DNA of 39,222 nucleotides from positions 1 to 39,222 of the forward strand of contig CAJXTK010000010.1 of NCBI GenBank assembly GCA_913061115.1, read 5' to 3'. Below are positions 27,551 through 37,473 of the stretch, piece after piece; positions within the stretch are counted from its first letter, which is position 1, and the number at the start of each line of letters is the position of its first letter. The position numbers and the translations under genes are program-made. Below the pieces are notes generated by a model that was not told the DNA's origin, did no database searches, and saw only the letters and a program-made list of their open reading frames with translations. This DNA is from an uncultured Haliea sp. (GTDB lineage: Bacteria; Pseudomonadota; Gammaproteobacteria; Pseudomonadales; Halieaceae).

Positions 27551-29668
27551 TCAGTTTTTGACGCGGTTAACTTTGTGTACGTGATTGATGGTCCGGAGCC
27601 GCTTCATGATTCGGGCCAGATGCACTCTATCGTGTACCAGCATTTCTAAGGTGACATAGGTGAACTGATAGTCCTTGTCTTCAGTGGATATTTTCTCGAT
27701 ATTAACGTCCATACTATTGATGCGAGTGGCAATCACGGCAAACATCCCGCGACGGTTTTCGACCTCCACACGCAGCTCTGCGGAGTATTCGCCCTTCACA
27801 TTGTCGTCCCAGCGCAACGCTATTTTCCGCTCGTTGTGATCGCGTATATCGGCGAGGTTTTTGCATTGCTCTCGGTGCACAACTACGCCTTTTTCGAGGC
27901 TCAGATATCCCTCAATAGGGTCTCCAGGTATGGGGTGGCAGCATCTAGCATAACTGACCATAAAGCCTTCCGTTCCACAGATGGCCATAGGTTGGACGCT
28001 GTTACGATGCTGCTGCAGCGGGTCTTCCTCCAGGCCGCTCAACAGCTGCTGCGCAGTGAACACAGGTAATCGATTACCGCGAGCGACATCCACCAGCAGG
28101 TCATCTAGGTTCTCATAGTGTTGTTGTGACAGAAAGTCTCGGAGCCTGTCCTCCGCAAGATTTGCCAAATTAGTGCCAAAATCCATGAGCCCTTTATTCA
28201 GGAGGCTGCGCCCGAGGGCCACCGAGTCATCCAGAGTCTGACTTTTCAGGAAATGATGGATATTGGAGCGAGCCTTGGCCGTGACGGCGTAGTCGAGCCA
28301 GGCTGGGTTGGGCTGAGCCCCGGGCGAGGTTAGAATTTCAATGGTCTGGCCGCTTTGCAGAGGCTCGGAGAGTGGAGACAGGCGCCGGTTTATCCGGCAG
28401 GCTACGCAGCTGCTGCCCACGTCCGTATGCACGGCGTAGGCAAAGTCCACCGGAGTGGCGCGCCGTGGCAACTCGAGTATGCGGCCCTGTGGGGTAAAGA
28501 CATAGATTTCATCAGGGAAGAGGTCAATTTTGACGCTCTCGATAAACTCCAACGAGTTGCCTGCGCGTTGCTGCATCTCTAGCAAGCCCTGCACCCATTC
28601 TCGGGCGCGGGCATGACTACTCGTGCTGGACTGGCTGTCAGTTTTGTATAGCCAGTGGGCGGCGATACCCTTATTTGCCATATCTTCCATTTCCTGGGTG
28701 CGGATTTGGACCTCGATCGGCACAGCATGCATGCCCATCAGGACGGTGTGGAGGGACTGATAGCCATTGGCCTTGGGGATGGCGATATAATCCTTGAATT
28801 CGCCGGGCACCGGTTTGTAGAGGCTATGAATGCAGCCCAGAACGCGGTAACAGGTGTCAACAGAGTCCACGATGATGCGAAAGGCATAGATGTCTGTGAT
28901 CTCGGAAAAGGACTTGTGCTTGGACTTCATTTTTCTGTAGATGCTGTACAGGTGTTTTTCGCGTCCAATGACACAAATTTCATGGCCCTCCTGTTCCAGT
29001 GTAACTTCAATCTGGTGGCGGACCTGTTCGACGAGCTCCTTGCGATGCCCAACCGATTTTCGCAGAGCGGCGTCTATGCGCCGGGCACGCATAGGATAGA
29101 GAGCACTAAAGCCGAGCTCTTCAAACTCGAGGCGCACGGTATTCATTCCCAAGCGCGCTGCGATAGGGGCGTAAATGTCGAGAGTTTCGCGTGCGATGCG
29201 GCGTGCTTTGGTAGATTTCAGCACCCCTAGTGTCCGCATGTTGTGTAACCTGTCGGCGAGCTTTACCAGAATTACGCGAATATCCTGAGCCATGGCCAGT
29301 GCCATTTTCTGGAAGTTCTCCGCCTGCTTTTCTTCTAGGGACTGGAACTCCATCTGTGTTAATTTACTGACGCCGTCGACCAGCTCAGCGACAGTGGGGC
29401 CAAACTGCTCACCGATGGCGGACTTCTCGATACCTGTGTCTTCAATGACATCATGCAGCATGGCTGCGATCAGGCTTTGGTGGTCCATGTGCATGTCGGC
29501 GAGGATGCCAGCGACAGCAAGGGGGTGACTTACATAAGGATCGCCACTGTGTCTCTGCTGCCCATAATGCGCTTGCTCGGCAAAAAAGTAGGCGCGATTT
29601 ACGTGGTTGGTTTGCTCGGTGTTGAGGTAACTACGGAGGGTGATATTTAGGGCATCTAGGGTTTGCAT
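27551..29668 (-). CDS. spoT: Bifunctional (p)ppGpp hydrolase/synthetase SpoT
   Basis: This 705-residue protein controls the stringent-response alarmone. The HD hydrolase domain has His-Pro-Leu-Ala-Val (48-52) and the metal pair His72-Asp73 (Ala-Met-Leu-His-Asp-Val-Ile-Glu-Asp-Thr), so hydrolysis should be active. The synthetase region covers about 235-340 with Lys-Asp-Tyr-Ile-Ala-Ile-Pro-Lys-Ala-Asn-Gly-Tyr-Gln-Ser-Leu-His. A TGS domain starts near Ile-Tyr-Val-Phe-Thr-Pro-Gln-Gly and a C-terminal ACT domain ends the protein. Length and the presence of an intact HD site indicate SpoT rather than RelA. It lies directly after rpoZ, as in most gammaproteobacteria. Confidence 0.97.
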   Translation of the reverse strand: MQTLDALNITLRSYLNTEQTNHVNRAYFFAEQAHYGQQRHSGDPYVSHPLAVAGILADMHMDHQSLIAAMLHDVIEDTGIEKSAIGEQFGPTVAELVDGVSKLTQMEFQSLEEKQAENFQKMALAMAQDIRVILVKLADRLHNMRTLGVLKSTKARRIARETLDIYAPIAARLGMNTVRLEFEELGFSALYPMRARRIDAALRKSVGHRKELVEQVRHQIEVTLEQEGHEICVIGREKHLYSIYRKMKSKHKSFSEITDIYAFRIIVDSVDTCYRVLGCIHSLYKPVPGEFKDYIAIPKANGYQSLHTVLMGMHAVPIEVQIRTQEMEDMANKGIAAHWLYKTDSQSSTSSHARAREWVQGLLEMQQRAGNSLEFIESVKIDLFPDEIYVFTPQGRILELPRRATPVDFAYAVHTDVGSSCVACRINRRLSPLSEPLQSGQTIEILTSPGAQPNPAWLDYAVTAKARSNIHHFLKSQTLDDSVALGRSLLNKGLMDFGTNLANLAEDRLRDFLSQQHYENLDDLLVDVARGNRLPVFTAQQLLSGLEEDPLQQHRNSVQPMAICGTEGFMVSYARCCHPIPGDPIEGYLSLEKGVVVHREQCKNLADIRDHNERKIALRWDDNVKGEYSAELRVEVENRRGMFAVIATRINSMDVNIEKISTEDKDYQFTYVTLEMLVHDRVHLARIMKRLRTINHVHKVNRVKN

Positions 29669-29708
29669 GTTGTTGGCTTGAGACCCGTATCAGAGATGCC
29701 CGCGGAGC

Positions 29709-29969
29709 TTAAAGCGCTTCGCTGGCCTCAAACACTTCTGCCAGCTCTTCTTCGGCCGCTATTTCGCTTGCTCGGCTGAGAATTTCGTTGGTGACTAGCC
29801 CCTCAGCAATCTCGCGCAGGGCGATGACAGTGCACTTGTCCGATTCCTCCAGTACCAGGGGGTCTTTCCCACCGGTGGCCAATTGCCGGGCTCGCTTGCT
29901 CGCCACCATGACGAGTTCAAAGCGATTTGCGACGTTTTCCAGACAATCTTCAACGGTTACGCGTGCCAT
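29709..29969 (-). CDS. rpoZ: RNA polymerase subunit omega
   Basis: Omega (86 residues) chaperones assembly of the beta' subunit and forms part of a ppGpp binding site in proteobacteria. The start [10 protein letters not shown] and [15 protein letters not shown] are diagnostic. The acidic C-terminal tail is variable in the family. It is 40 bases upstream of spoT and 191 bases downstream of gmk; a candidate promoter lies in that gap. Confidence 0.97.
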   Translation of the reverse strand: MARVTVEDCLENVANRFELVMVASKRARQLATGGKDPLVLEESDKCTVIALREIAEGLVTNEILSRASEIAAEEELAEVFEASEAL

Positions 29970-30108
29970 TATTCAATACTTCCCATTTTTGCGTGCGTTA
30001 CTTCAAGCTCTTGGCTTGGAGACACAGGTTACTAAAGCTGGGGCGCCGTCAATGATGCCGATGCCTCTCTGCCCATGGCACAGCAAATCTGCGCCCAAGG
30101 AACCCTAA

Positions 30109-30146
30109 ATTATAGCGCAGTATACCGGGGGCGCGTCCAGTATTAA
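30109..30146 (-). promoter_or_regulatory. Candidate promoter for rpoZ-spoT
   Basis: Reading on the minus strand, TTAATA (30141-30146) is followed after 16 bases by TATACT (30119-30124); a perfect TATAAT lies just downstream (30109-30114) but lacks a good -35. This would give a leader of roughly 140 bases before rpoZ. Pattern match only. Confidence 0.4.
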
Positions 30147-30160
30147 TCACTCCAGAGGCA

Positions 30161-30814
<654 letters not shown>

Positions 30815-31681
30815 CTACTCAATATTTTGTATTTGTTCGCGCATCTGCTCGATGAGCACCTTTAACTCTACCGCGCTCTGCGTTGTCGTCGCCGATTGCG
30901 ACTTTGAAGACAGAGTGTTGGCTTCTCGATTCAGTTCCTGCATCAGAAAGTCTAGTCGCCTACCACAGGGGCCGCCCTGTTTGAGAGTGTGTCGCACTTC
31001 GCCCAGATGGGCATCGAGACGATCCAGCTCTTCATCCACATCGGCTTTTTGGGCCATGTAGACCAGCTCTTGTTCTAGTCGACCTTGGTCGACTTCTATC
31101 TGTAGATTTGCGATTCGATGGATGATTCGGTCGCGCTGATGTTGCATAAGTGCGGGCAGTATCGCGCGCGTGGCATTTACCTCTGCTTCAATCAGCGTCA
31201 TGCGATCCAGTACCAGTGTCGCTAACTTCTCCCCTTCCCGACAACGGTTTTGCTGCATATTCTCCAGCGCTTTACTGAACAGGGACAGCGCCTCTTTTTG
31301 CAGCTGTTCTTCTGATGTTTCTTGGGCGGAGCAGATACCGGGGAACAGCAGTACTTCTAGCGGGCTGATGGGCGCTAAACTGCCCAGCTGCTTCTGGATA
31401 ATACCGGTGGCGGCCAGTAATGCGTCGAGGCGGGCGGTATCAATATGTAGCGCTTCAGTTTGTGCCTGCTGCGCCTGCAGGCGCAGCAGGCACTCTACTT
31501 TGCCTCTGGCCAGAATGGCACCAGCGTACTCTCGCAATTTTGGCTCTAGCGCACGCAGTTCATCAGGTAGTTTAAAGCTGCAATCGAGATAGCGATGGTT
31601 GACCGAACGCAGTTCTATCGTCAGTGTACCTTGCTCAATCTCGGCGCTCTCTCGAGCAAATGCGGTCATGCTCTGAATCAT
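30815..31681 (-). CDS. yicC: YicC family protein (putative endoribonuclease)
   Basis: From ATG 31681 the protein has 288 residues, matching E. coli YicC (287), and begins Met-Ile-Gln-Ser-Met-Thr-Ala-Phe-Ala-Arg, the family start. An upstream in-frame ATG (31726) would add 15 residues with no family match. The C-terminal DUF1732 region has Gly-Gly-Pro-Cys-Gly-Arg-Arg-Leu-Asp-Phe-Leu-Met-Gln-Glu-Leu-Asn-Arg-Glu-Ala-Asn. YicC proteins have been linked to stationary-phase survival and to sRNA decay as a nuclease. It is divergent from rph, its partner in many genomes, and begins the gmk-rpoZ-spoT block. Confidence 0.92.
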   Translation of the reverse strand: MIQSMTAFARESAEIEQGTLTIELRSVNHRYLDCSFKLPDELRALEPKLREYAGAILARGKVECLLRLQAQQAQTEALHIDTARLDALLAATGIIQKQLGSLAPISPLEVLLFPGICSAQETSEEQLQKEALSLFSKALENMQQNRCREGEKLATLVLDRMTLIEAEVNATRAILPALMQHQRDRIIHRIANLQIEVDQGRLEQELVYMAQKADVDEELDRLDAHLGEVRHTLKQGGPCGRRLDFLMQELNREANTLSSKSQSATTTQSAVELKVLIEQMREQIQNIE

Positions 31682-31788
31682 TACAGCCGTTGTTCCATCT
31701 CGCTTAACAGGCTGCGAGTGTAGCATTTTGTTATTAGTGCAAACAGGCCGGGTTGTGCAGATGCTTTGCGGCGCTATTTAACTACCTT

Positions 31789-31800
31789 AGCCGGCCGGCT
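31789..31800. repeat. 12-bp perfect palindrome upstream of rph
   Basis: AGCCGGCCGGCT is its own reverse complement. It sits 4 bases before TATACT (31805-31810), a possible -10 element of rph, so it would overlap the spacer and -35 region in the yicC/rph divergent gap. It could be an operator; GC-rich palindromes of this size also arise by chance. Confidence 0.3.
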
Positions 31801-31842
31801 CGCGTATACTGGCGCGCTTACTAAACACGACGGAGTAAATCC

Positions 31843-32565
31843 ATGCAACGACCTAGTGGGCGCTCAGCTGCGCAACTGAGAGAGATCAACATTACCCGTA
31901 ACTATACTCGACATGCCGAGGGCTCAGTGCTGGTTTGCTTTGGTGACACACAAGTTATTTGCACGGCGTCAGTGGAAAAGGGCGTTCCGCGCTTTATGCG
32001 TGGCCAAGGTCGGGGTTGGGTGACGGCCGAGTACGGCATGCTGCCGCGCTCTACAGGTAGCCGCATGGGCCGGGAGGCCAGTCGCGGCAAGCAGGGCGGG
32101 CGGACATTGGAAATTCAGCGCCTGATAGGCCGTTCATTGCGGGCGGCTATTGATTTTTCGAAGCTCGGTGAGAACACGATAACGGTAGATTGTGATGTGA
32201 TTCAGGCGGACGGAGGCACCCGCACTGCCGCAATTACCGGAGCCTGTGTTGCCGTGGTCGACGCCATTAATTACTTACAGCGCGAGAAACTGATCAAGGA
32301 TGACCCCCTGTTGCAAATGGTGGCCTCAGTATCGGTGGGAATTTACCAGGGTGTTCCTGTGCTGGACCTGGATTATCCGGAGGATTCTTCGGCGGATACC
32401 GATATGAATGTCGTAATGGGGGAGTCCGGAGGATTTATTGAAGTACAGGGTACGGCTGAACAGGCGCCGTTTGCTCGCGAGGAGCTTGATGGCATGCTGG
32501 ACTTAGCGTCCGATGGGATACAGCAATTAATTGCCTTACAAAAAGCCGCGTTAGCCTCTGGATAA
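31843..32565 (+). CDS. rph: Ribonuclease PH
   Basis: RNase PH trims tRNA 3' ends by phosphorolysis. The 240-residue protein starts Met-Gln-Arg-Pro-Ser-Gly-Arg and shows [10 protein letters not shown], [11 protein letters not shown], Arg-Leu-Ile-Gly-Arg-Ser-Leu-Arg, and [14 protein letters not shown], the phosphate/active-site region. Length equals the full-size enzyme, unlike the truncated rph of E. coli K-12. GGAG precedes the ATG. It converges on crc with a 26-base GC-rich gap. Confidence 0.97.
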   Translation: MQRPSGRSAAQLREINITRNYTRHAEGSVLVCFGDTQVICTASVEKGVPRFMRGQGRGWVTAEYGMLPRSTGSRMGREASRGKQGGRTLEIQRLIGRSLRAAIDFSKLGENTITVDCDVIQADGGTRTAAITGACVAVVDAINYLQREKLIKDDPLLQMVASVSVGIYQGVPVLDLDYPEDSSADTDMNVVMGESGGFIEVQGTAEQAPFAREELDGMLDLASDGIQQLIALQKAALASG

Positions 32566-32591
32566 GCGCGGCAGCGCGGCGCGGCCGCAGA

Positions 32592-33356
32592 CTAAAGCTC
32601 GATATCGTAGTCCATAATGACGGGTGCGTGAGAAGAGAACGGTTTGATCTTGTAAATGGCACCGTAATCTACAGCGTACTTCAGGCCCTGGGAGATTAAA
32701 TGGAAGTCGGTGCGCCAGCCATTTGTGCCACGTTCGCCATCTGGCCACCAGGTGAACTCGTCCTGATCTGAGCTAACTTCCCGAAATGCGTCAACATAGC
32801 CGGACTCTAGCAGCTCGTCCATCCATTGGCGCTCTTCGGCGAGAAAGCCTGAGACAGTGCTATTGCGCTGGCTGTCCTGCACATCTGCTGCACTATGGAC
32901 GATATTCCAGTTGCCACAAATGATGAACTCCCGACGTTTGTTGCGGACTTTTTGCAGGTGGGCGCTGAGGAGCTCGAAAAATTCGTTTTTCCGGGCTTGT
33001 TGGGAGGCGTTATCTGGATCTACCTTCGGGGCTAAAAGGCAGGCCACGCTCAGGTTTTCATAATCTGCCTGTATATAACGACCTTCCATATCAAAGTCGG
33101 CGAAACCGAGGCCGGTCATGATTGCCTTGGGCATTTGTCGGCTATAAATAGCAACACCATTGGCTTTACCGCCTGCATCGTCAAAAAAGTAGGCGTTGTA
33201 CTCCTCTGGGAAGAAGATTTTGTCCTGCAAGTCATGTTCTGAACATTGTAGATCTTGAATACAGATAAAATCTGCATCTTGTTCACCTAGCCAGTCAAAA
33301 ACTCCTTTCTCAGCGGCATTTTTAATACCATCCGCACTGATACTGATGATCCTCAT
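32592..33356 (-). CDS. crc: Crc-type catabolite repression control protein (inactive exonuclease III fold)
   Basis: The 254-residue protein has an exonuclease III / endonuclease-exonuclease-phosphatase fold but resembles Pseudomonas Crc: Gly-Val-Ala-Ile-Tyr-Ser-Arg, Thr-Gly-Leu-Gly-Phe, Gly-Arg-Tyr-Ile-Gln-Ala-Asp, Lys-Arg-Arg-Glu-Phe-Ile, Trp-Trp-Pro-Asp, and His-Ala-Pro-Val-Ile-Met-Asp-Tyr-Asp. Compared with E. coli ExoIII, Asn7 is Ser7, Glu34 is Asp35, Asp151 is Asn149 and Asp258 is Ser242; Asn151, Asp217 and His243 remain. Pseudomonas Crc lacks nuclease activity and acts with Hfq to block translation of catabolic mRNAs. Its place between rph and pyrE is the pseudomonad arrangement. AAGGGA lies about 9 bases before the ATG. 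A divergent DNA-repair nuclease is the alternative. Confidence 0.85.
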   Translation of the reverse strand: MRIISISADGIKNAAEKGVFDWLGEQDADFICIQDLQCSEHDLQDKIFFPEEYNAYFFDDAGGKANGVAIYSRQMPKAIMTGLGFADFDMEGRYIQADYENLSVACLLAPKVDPDNASQQARKNEFFELLSAHLQKVRNKRREFIICGNWNIVHSAADVQDSQRNSTVSGFLAEERQWMDELLESGYVDAFREVSSDQDEFTWWPDGERGTNGWRTDFHLISQGLKYAVDYGAIYKIKPFSSHAPVIMDYDIEL

Positions 33357-33620
33357 TTTTGATCCCTTGATATGAGAGCGTGTATTATCAAGCTTGAGTC
33401 ACGCGATAATTTAAACATCTCGCCGAGTTCCCGTCGGAATGGTCGTGCGTAAGATGGTTTAGGTTGCTGTTTAGCAGTGCTGCCGACATAGATTATATTG
33501 GCGTCGGGAGAAGAATTTACTGCTCGTTTCCTAGTGTTAAAAAAGGGACGATTTCATATTTAAGTATTCTATCGCGTAACCTGTGGAATACAATGTTTCG
33601 TTTAAGGATCTAAAGTCGAT

Positions 33621-34265
33621 ATGCATGCAGTTCAAACAGAGTTTATTCAGCTTGCCCGCAGGCATGAGGTGTTAAAATTCGGTGAATTTACCCTTAAATC
33701 GGGTCGCGTAAGTCCCTATTTTTTCAATGCTGGGGCATTTTCAACGGGTGCTGCACTAGCTGCTCTAGGCCGATGCTACGCGCATTGCATTGTGAATTCA
33801 GGCGTGCAGTTTGACGTATTACTAGGGCCTGCTTATAAAGGCATTCCCCTGGCCGCGGCGACTGCCATCGCTCTGTCTGAACATCACGGGCTGGATGTGC
33901 CGTATGCCTACAACCGCAAAGAGGCTAAAACCCACGGCGAGGGTGGCGTGTTGGTGGGGGCGCCTTTGCAAGGGCGTGTACTGGTGATCGACGACGTCAT
34001 TACAGCGGGTACGGCCGTTCGAGAGGTGATCAAGATGATCGATGAGGCCGGCGCCACCCTGGCAGGCGTTGTCATCGGTCTTGATCGGCAGGAGAGGGGG
34101 GTGGATCAGTTGTCGGCCATACAGGAGGTGGAGCGAGCTCACGACGCGCCGGTGTTAAGTATCATCAGCATGGGCCACATTATTGATTATCTGGAGACTG
34201 AAGACCAGGGGCCTCCGGGCGCTTTGGCCGCTATGCGGCAGTACCGTCAACAGTATGGAGTCTAA
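33621..34265 (+). CDS. pyrE: Orotate phosphoribosyltransferase
   Basis: PyrE couples orotate to PRPP to form OMP in pyrimidine synthesis. It has 214 residues (E. coli 213). The start Met-His-Ala-Val-Gln-Thr-Glu-Phe-Ile is close to the family pattern, then Phe-Thr-Leu-Lys-Ser-Gly-Arg-x-Ser-Pro-Tyr-Phe-Phe-Asn, Gly-Pro-Ala-Tyr-Lys-Gly-Ile-Pro-Leu, Tyr-Asn-Arg-Lys-Glu-Ala-Lys-x-His-Gly-Glu-Gly-Gly, and the PRPP motif [13 protein letters not shown]. It is divergent from crc; the 264-base gap between them holds no gene and no attenuator-like hairpin with a T-run that I can see. Confidence 0.97.
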   Translation: MHAVQTEFIQLARRHEVLKFGEFTLKSGRVSPYFFNAGAFSTGAALAALGRCYAHCIVNSGVQFDVLLGPAYKGIPLAAATAIALSEHHGLDVPYAYNRKEAKTHGEGGVLVGAPLQGRVLVIDDVITAGTAVREVIKMIDEAGATLAGVVIGLDRQERGVDQLSAIQEVERAHDAPVLSIISMGHIIDYLETEDQGPPGALAAMRQYRQQYGV

Positions 34266-34364
34266 GCCGTAGCAAGTGGGTAAGGGGTTTATGTTGAACG
34301 CGCTGCGATTAGCCTGTGCGAGTAACGTCCTTCCACCGCAGACCTAGCGAATAAAACGAGTGGT

Positions 34365-34979
34365 TTAGCCAGGAAGTGGCGTGGTGACGGCTTCGCGGAA
34401 AAAGCCGTCCATCAATAACTCCCATTGACGGGCCCACTCTGTGGTCGGAAGGCGCTGGAATCCGCTGCGCACATACTGTGATAGGCGCCCTTCTGCTGCC
34501 GCTATTAGGAGGTTGGCGGCTGCGGGCAAGGGGATGCTAGGACGCAGACCCTCGCGCAGCTCTGCTTCCCGAATGACTTGTTTGAGCTGCGTTTCAAAGC
34601 GATCGAATAGTTGTGCCACACGGACGTGCAGGCGTTCGGTTTCCCCCGCCAGCGCATCACCGGTGAGGATGCGGGTAAGCCCGGGATTGCGTTCGGCAAA
34701 TACGAGTAACAGCATGAGCATTTTTTCGCAGCGCACTGCGGCAAATTGCTCCTCACTCAGAATGATATTGATGCGGCTAAAAAGCGTGTCTTCGATGAAT
34801 TCGATGAGGCCTTCAAACATTTTTGACTTGCTGGGAAAGTGCCGATACAGAGCGGCCTCGGAGACTCCGACCTGCCTAGCAAGACCAGCTGTAGTGATCC
34901 GGCTACCTTGGCCGGCCTCCAGCATATGGGCGAGAGCTTCCAATATTTGCTGGCGCCTTTGGGATTTTCTAGGGGGCAT
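34365..34979 (-). CDS. slmA: Nucleoid occlusion factor SlmA (TetR family)
   Basis: SlmA binds specific chromosomal sites and blocks FtsZ ring assembly over the nucleoid. The 204-residue protein (E. coli 198) has the TetR helix-turn-helix [20 protein letters not shown] (28-47), then Phe-Pro-Ser-Lys-Ser-Lys-Met-Phe-Glu. [12 protein letters not shown] is strongly diagnostic for SlmA. It follows argB by 103 bases on the same strand and converges with pyrE. The usual proximity of slmA to pyrE is kept. Confidence 0.95.
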   Translation of the reverse strand: MPPRKSQRRQQILEALAHMLEAGQGSRITTAGLARQVGVSEAALYRHFPSKSKMFEGLIEFIEDTLFSRINIILSEEQFAAVRCEKMLMLLLVFAERNPGLTRILTGDALAGETERLHVRVAQLFDRFETQLKQVIREAELREGLRPSIPLPAAANLLIAAAEGRLSQYVRSGFQRLPTTEWARQWELLMDGFFREAVTTPLPG

Positions 34980-35082
34980 AGCGTTCCATACTGAATAGCG
35001 TGTTGCCCAATGCTAGCGATTACCCGTCTTGCCTGCAATAAGAGGGACCATAATGGGGGAGAATTTTATCAGTTTATGCGAG

Positions 35083-36027
<945 letters not shown>

Positions 36028-37467
36028 TTAGAAATTGAGTTCAATCGCAGGGTCTATTTGCGCGATTTGGGTTCTGAACTCGTCCTGGATCTTCTTGAGG
36101 TTTTCCAGTGTGTCTGCCTCAAAGCGGGCCGTGAGCGCCGGTCCCGTATTGGAGGCGCGCACTAAGCCCCAGCCGTTGCTAAAGTCTACCCTGAGTCCGT
36201 CCAGAGTGGTGACTTTCCCAGAAGGAAAGTCGGTATTGTTGATGATTCTCTTCGCCAACTCAAATTTGTAGTCATCCGCCACGGGAATGATGATTTCGGG
36301 TGTATTGCTCGTAGCGGGAAATTTTGCAATGGCATCATCTAGATTACCCCCGTGAGTGCTCATGATTTCTGCGAGGCGACCCGCGGCATAGATGCCATCG
36401 TCAAATCCATACCAGCGCTCACCAAAGAACATGTGTCCGGAGAATTCCCCGCCTAACAGCGCACCGGTCTCCTGCATTTTTTCTTTCATAAAAGCGTGCC
36501 CGGTCTTCCATAACACTGGCCGGCCGCCAAGGTCGGTAATCAATGTGGAGAGCTGGCGACTGCACTTGATGTCAAAGACAACATCCGCACCAGGATTGCG
36601 GGACAAAAAATCCTGAGCATAGAGCATCAGTAATACGTCAGAGCGTATAATTTTTCCGGAGGGCGTGACGACCGCTAAGCGATCGCCATCTCCATCGAAA
36701 GCTACACCAAAGTCGGCCTCAACATCGACGACTTCTTGCACCAACATTGCGAGGTTTGCTTCGTTGCTGGTGTCGGGGGGGTGGCCAGGAAAGCGACCGT
36801 CCACCTCGCAGTTCAGCGGTATAACATCGCAGCCGAGCTCTTGAAACAGTTGCGGCGCGATCTCGCTGGTGGCGCCATTGCTCGCATCGATGACAATTTT
36901 AAGGGGCGTAGCGATGGCAATATCATGGCGGACCTTGTCTAAATAGGCAGGAACAATATTCTCGTGAGTGATTCGTCCATTTCCCGCACTAAAGTTACCG
37001 GCTGCCGCCTGATCGCGAATCTCAGCAATGCGGCCGGCCGCAAGGGTCTGCCGGTCCAGTACAATCTTCAGCCCGTTCTGTTCTGCCGGGTTGTGGCTGC
37101 CCGTTATCATGATGCCGGATCGGTAATTTAGATGCCGCGTAGCAAAATAGAGCAGTGGTGTGGGTGTCATACCAATGTCGATAACATCCCTTCCGGTCGC
37201 CATGATGGCACGGATCAGAACGGCCTTAATACGGGGGCTGGACTTTCTGCCATCACATCCTACGATCAGTGCGTGTTCACCCATTTGTCCAGCGATTGTG
37301 CCAATTGCGCCTGCGATACGCGCTATTACTGCATCGGTGAGCTCTTTCTCTGCGTGACCGCGAATGTCATAGGCGCGAAATATATGCTCGGGGAAAGCGC
37401 CCTCCTTGTAAGCCGCAACTTTTGTGTTGCTCGCAAGAAAAGGTTTGAGTGTGGGTTTGTGTGACAC
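36028..37467 (-). CDS. algC: Phosphomannomutase/phosphoglucomutase
   Basis: AlgC interconverts hexose 1- and 6-phosphates and feeds alginate, LPS and other polysaccharide synthesis in Pseudomonas. The 479-residue protein carries Ile-Phe-Arg-Ala-Tyr-Asp-Ile-Arg-Gly (29-37), the phosphoserine loop Thr-Gly-Ser-His-Asn-Pro with Ser124, the metal loop Asp-Gly-Asp-Gly-Asp-Arg (258-263), the sugar-binding Gly-Glu-Phe-Ser-Gly-His, and Arg-Ala-Ser-Asn-Thr-Gly-Pro near the end. It is about 16 residues longer than the P. aeruginosa enzyme at the N-terminus. It begins only 6 bases after the coaBC stop; dut, normally between them in Pseudomonas, is not there. Confidence 0.95.
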   Translation of the reverse strand: MSHKPTLKPFLASNTKVAAYKEGAFPEHIFRAYDIRGHAEKELTDAVIARIAGAIGTIAGQMGEHALIVGCDGRKSSPRIKAVLIRAIMATGRDVIDIGMTPTPLLYFATRHLNYRSGIMITGSHNPAEQNGLKIVLDRQTLAAGRIAEIRDQAAAGNFSAGNGRITHENIVPAYLDKVRHDIAIATPLKIVIDASNGATSEIAPQLFQELGCDVIPLNCEVDGRFPGHPPDTSNEANLAMLVQEVVDVEADFGVAFDGDGDRLAVVTPSGKIIRSDVLLMLYAQDFLSRNPGADVVFDIKCSRQLSTLITDLGGRPVLWKTGHAFMKEKMQETGALLGGEFSGHMFFGERWYGFDDGIYAAGRLAEIMSTHGGNLDDAIAKFPATSNTPEIIIPVADDYKFELAKRIINNTDFPSGKVTTLDGLRVDFSNGWGLVRASNTGPALTARFEADTLENLKKIQDEFRTQIAQIDPAIELNF

Positions 37468-37473
37468 GCTTCT

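Noticed and set aside
31682-31726. YicC start at 31726
   Set aside because: The family begins at the Met-Ile-Gln-Ser-Met-Thr sequence encoded from 31681.
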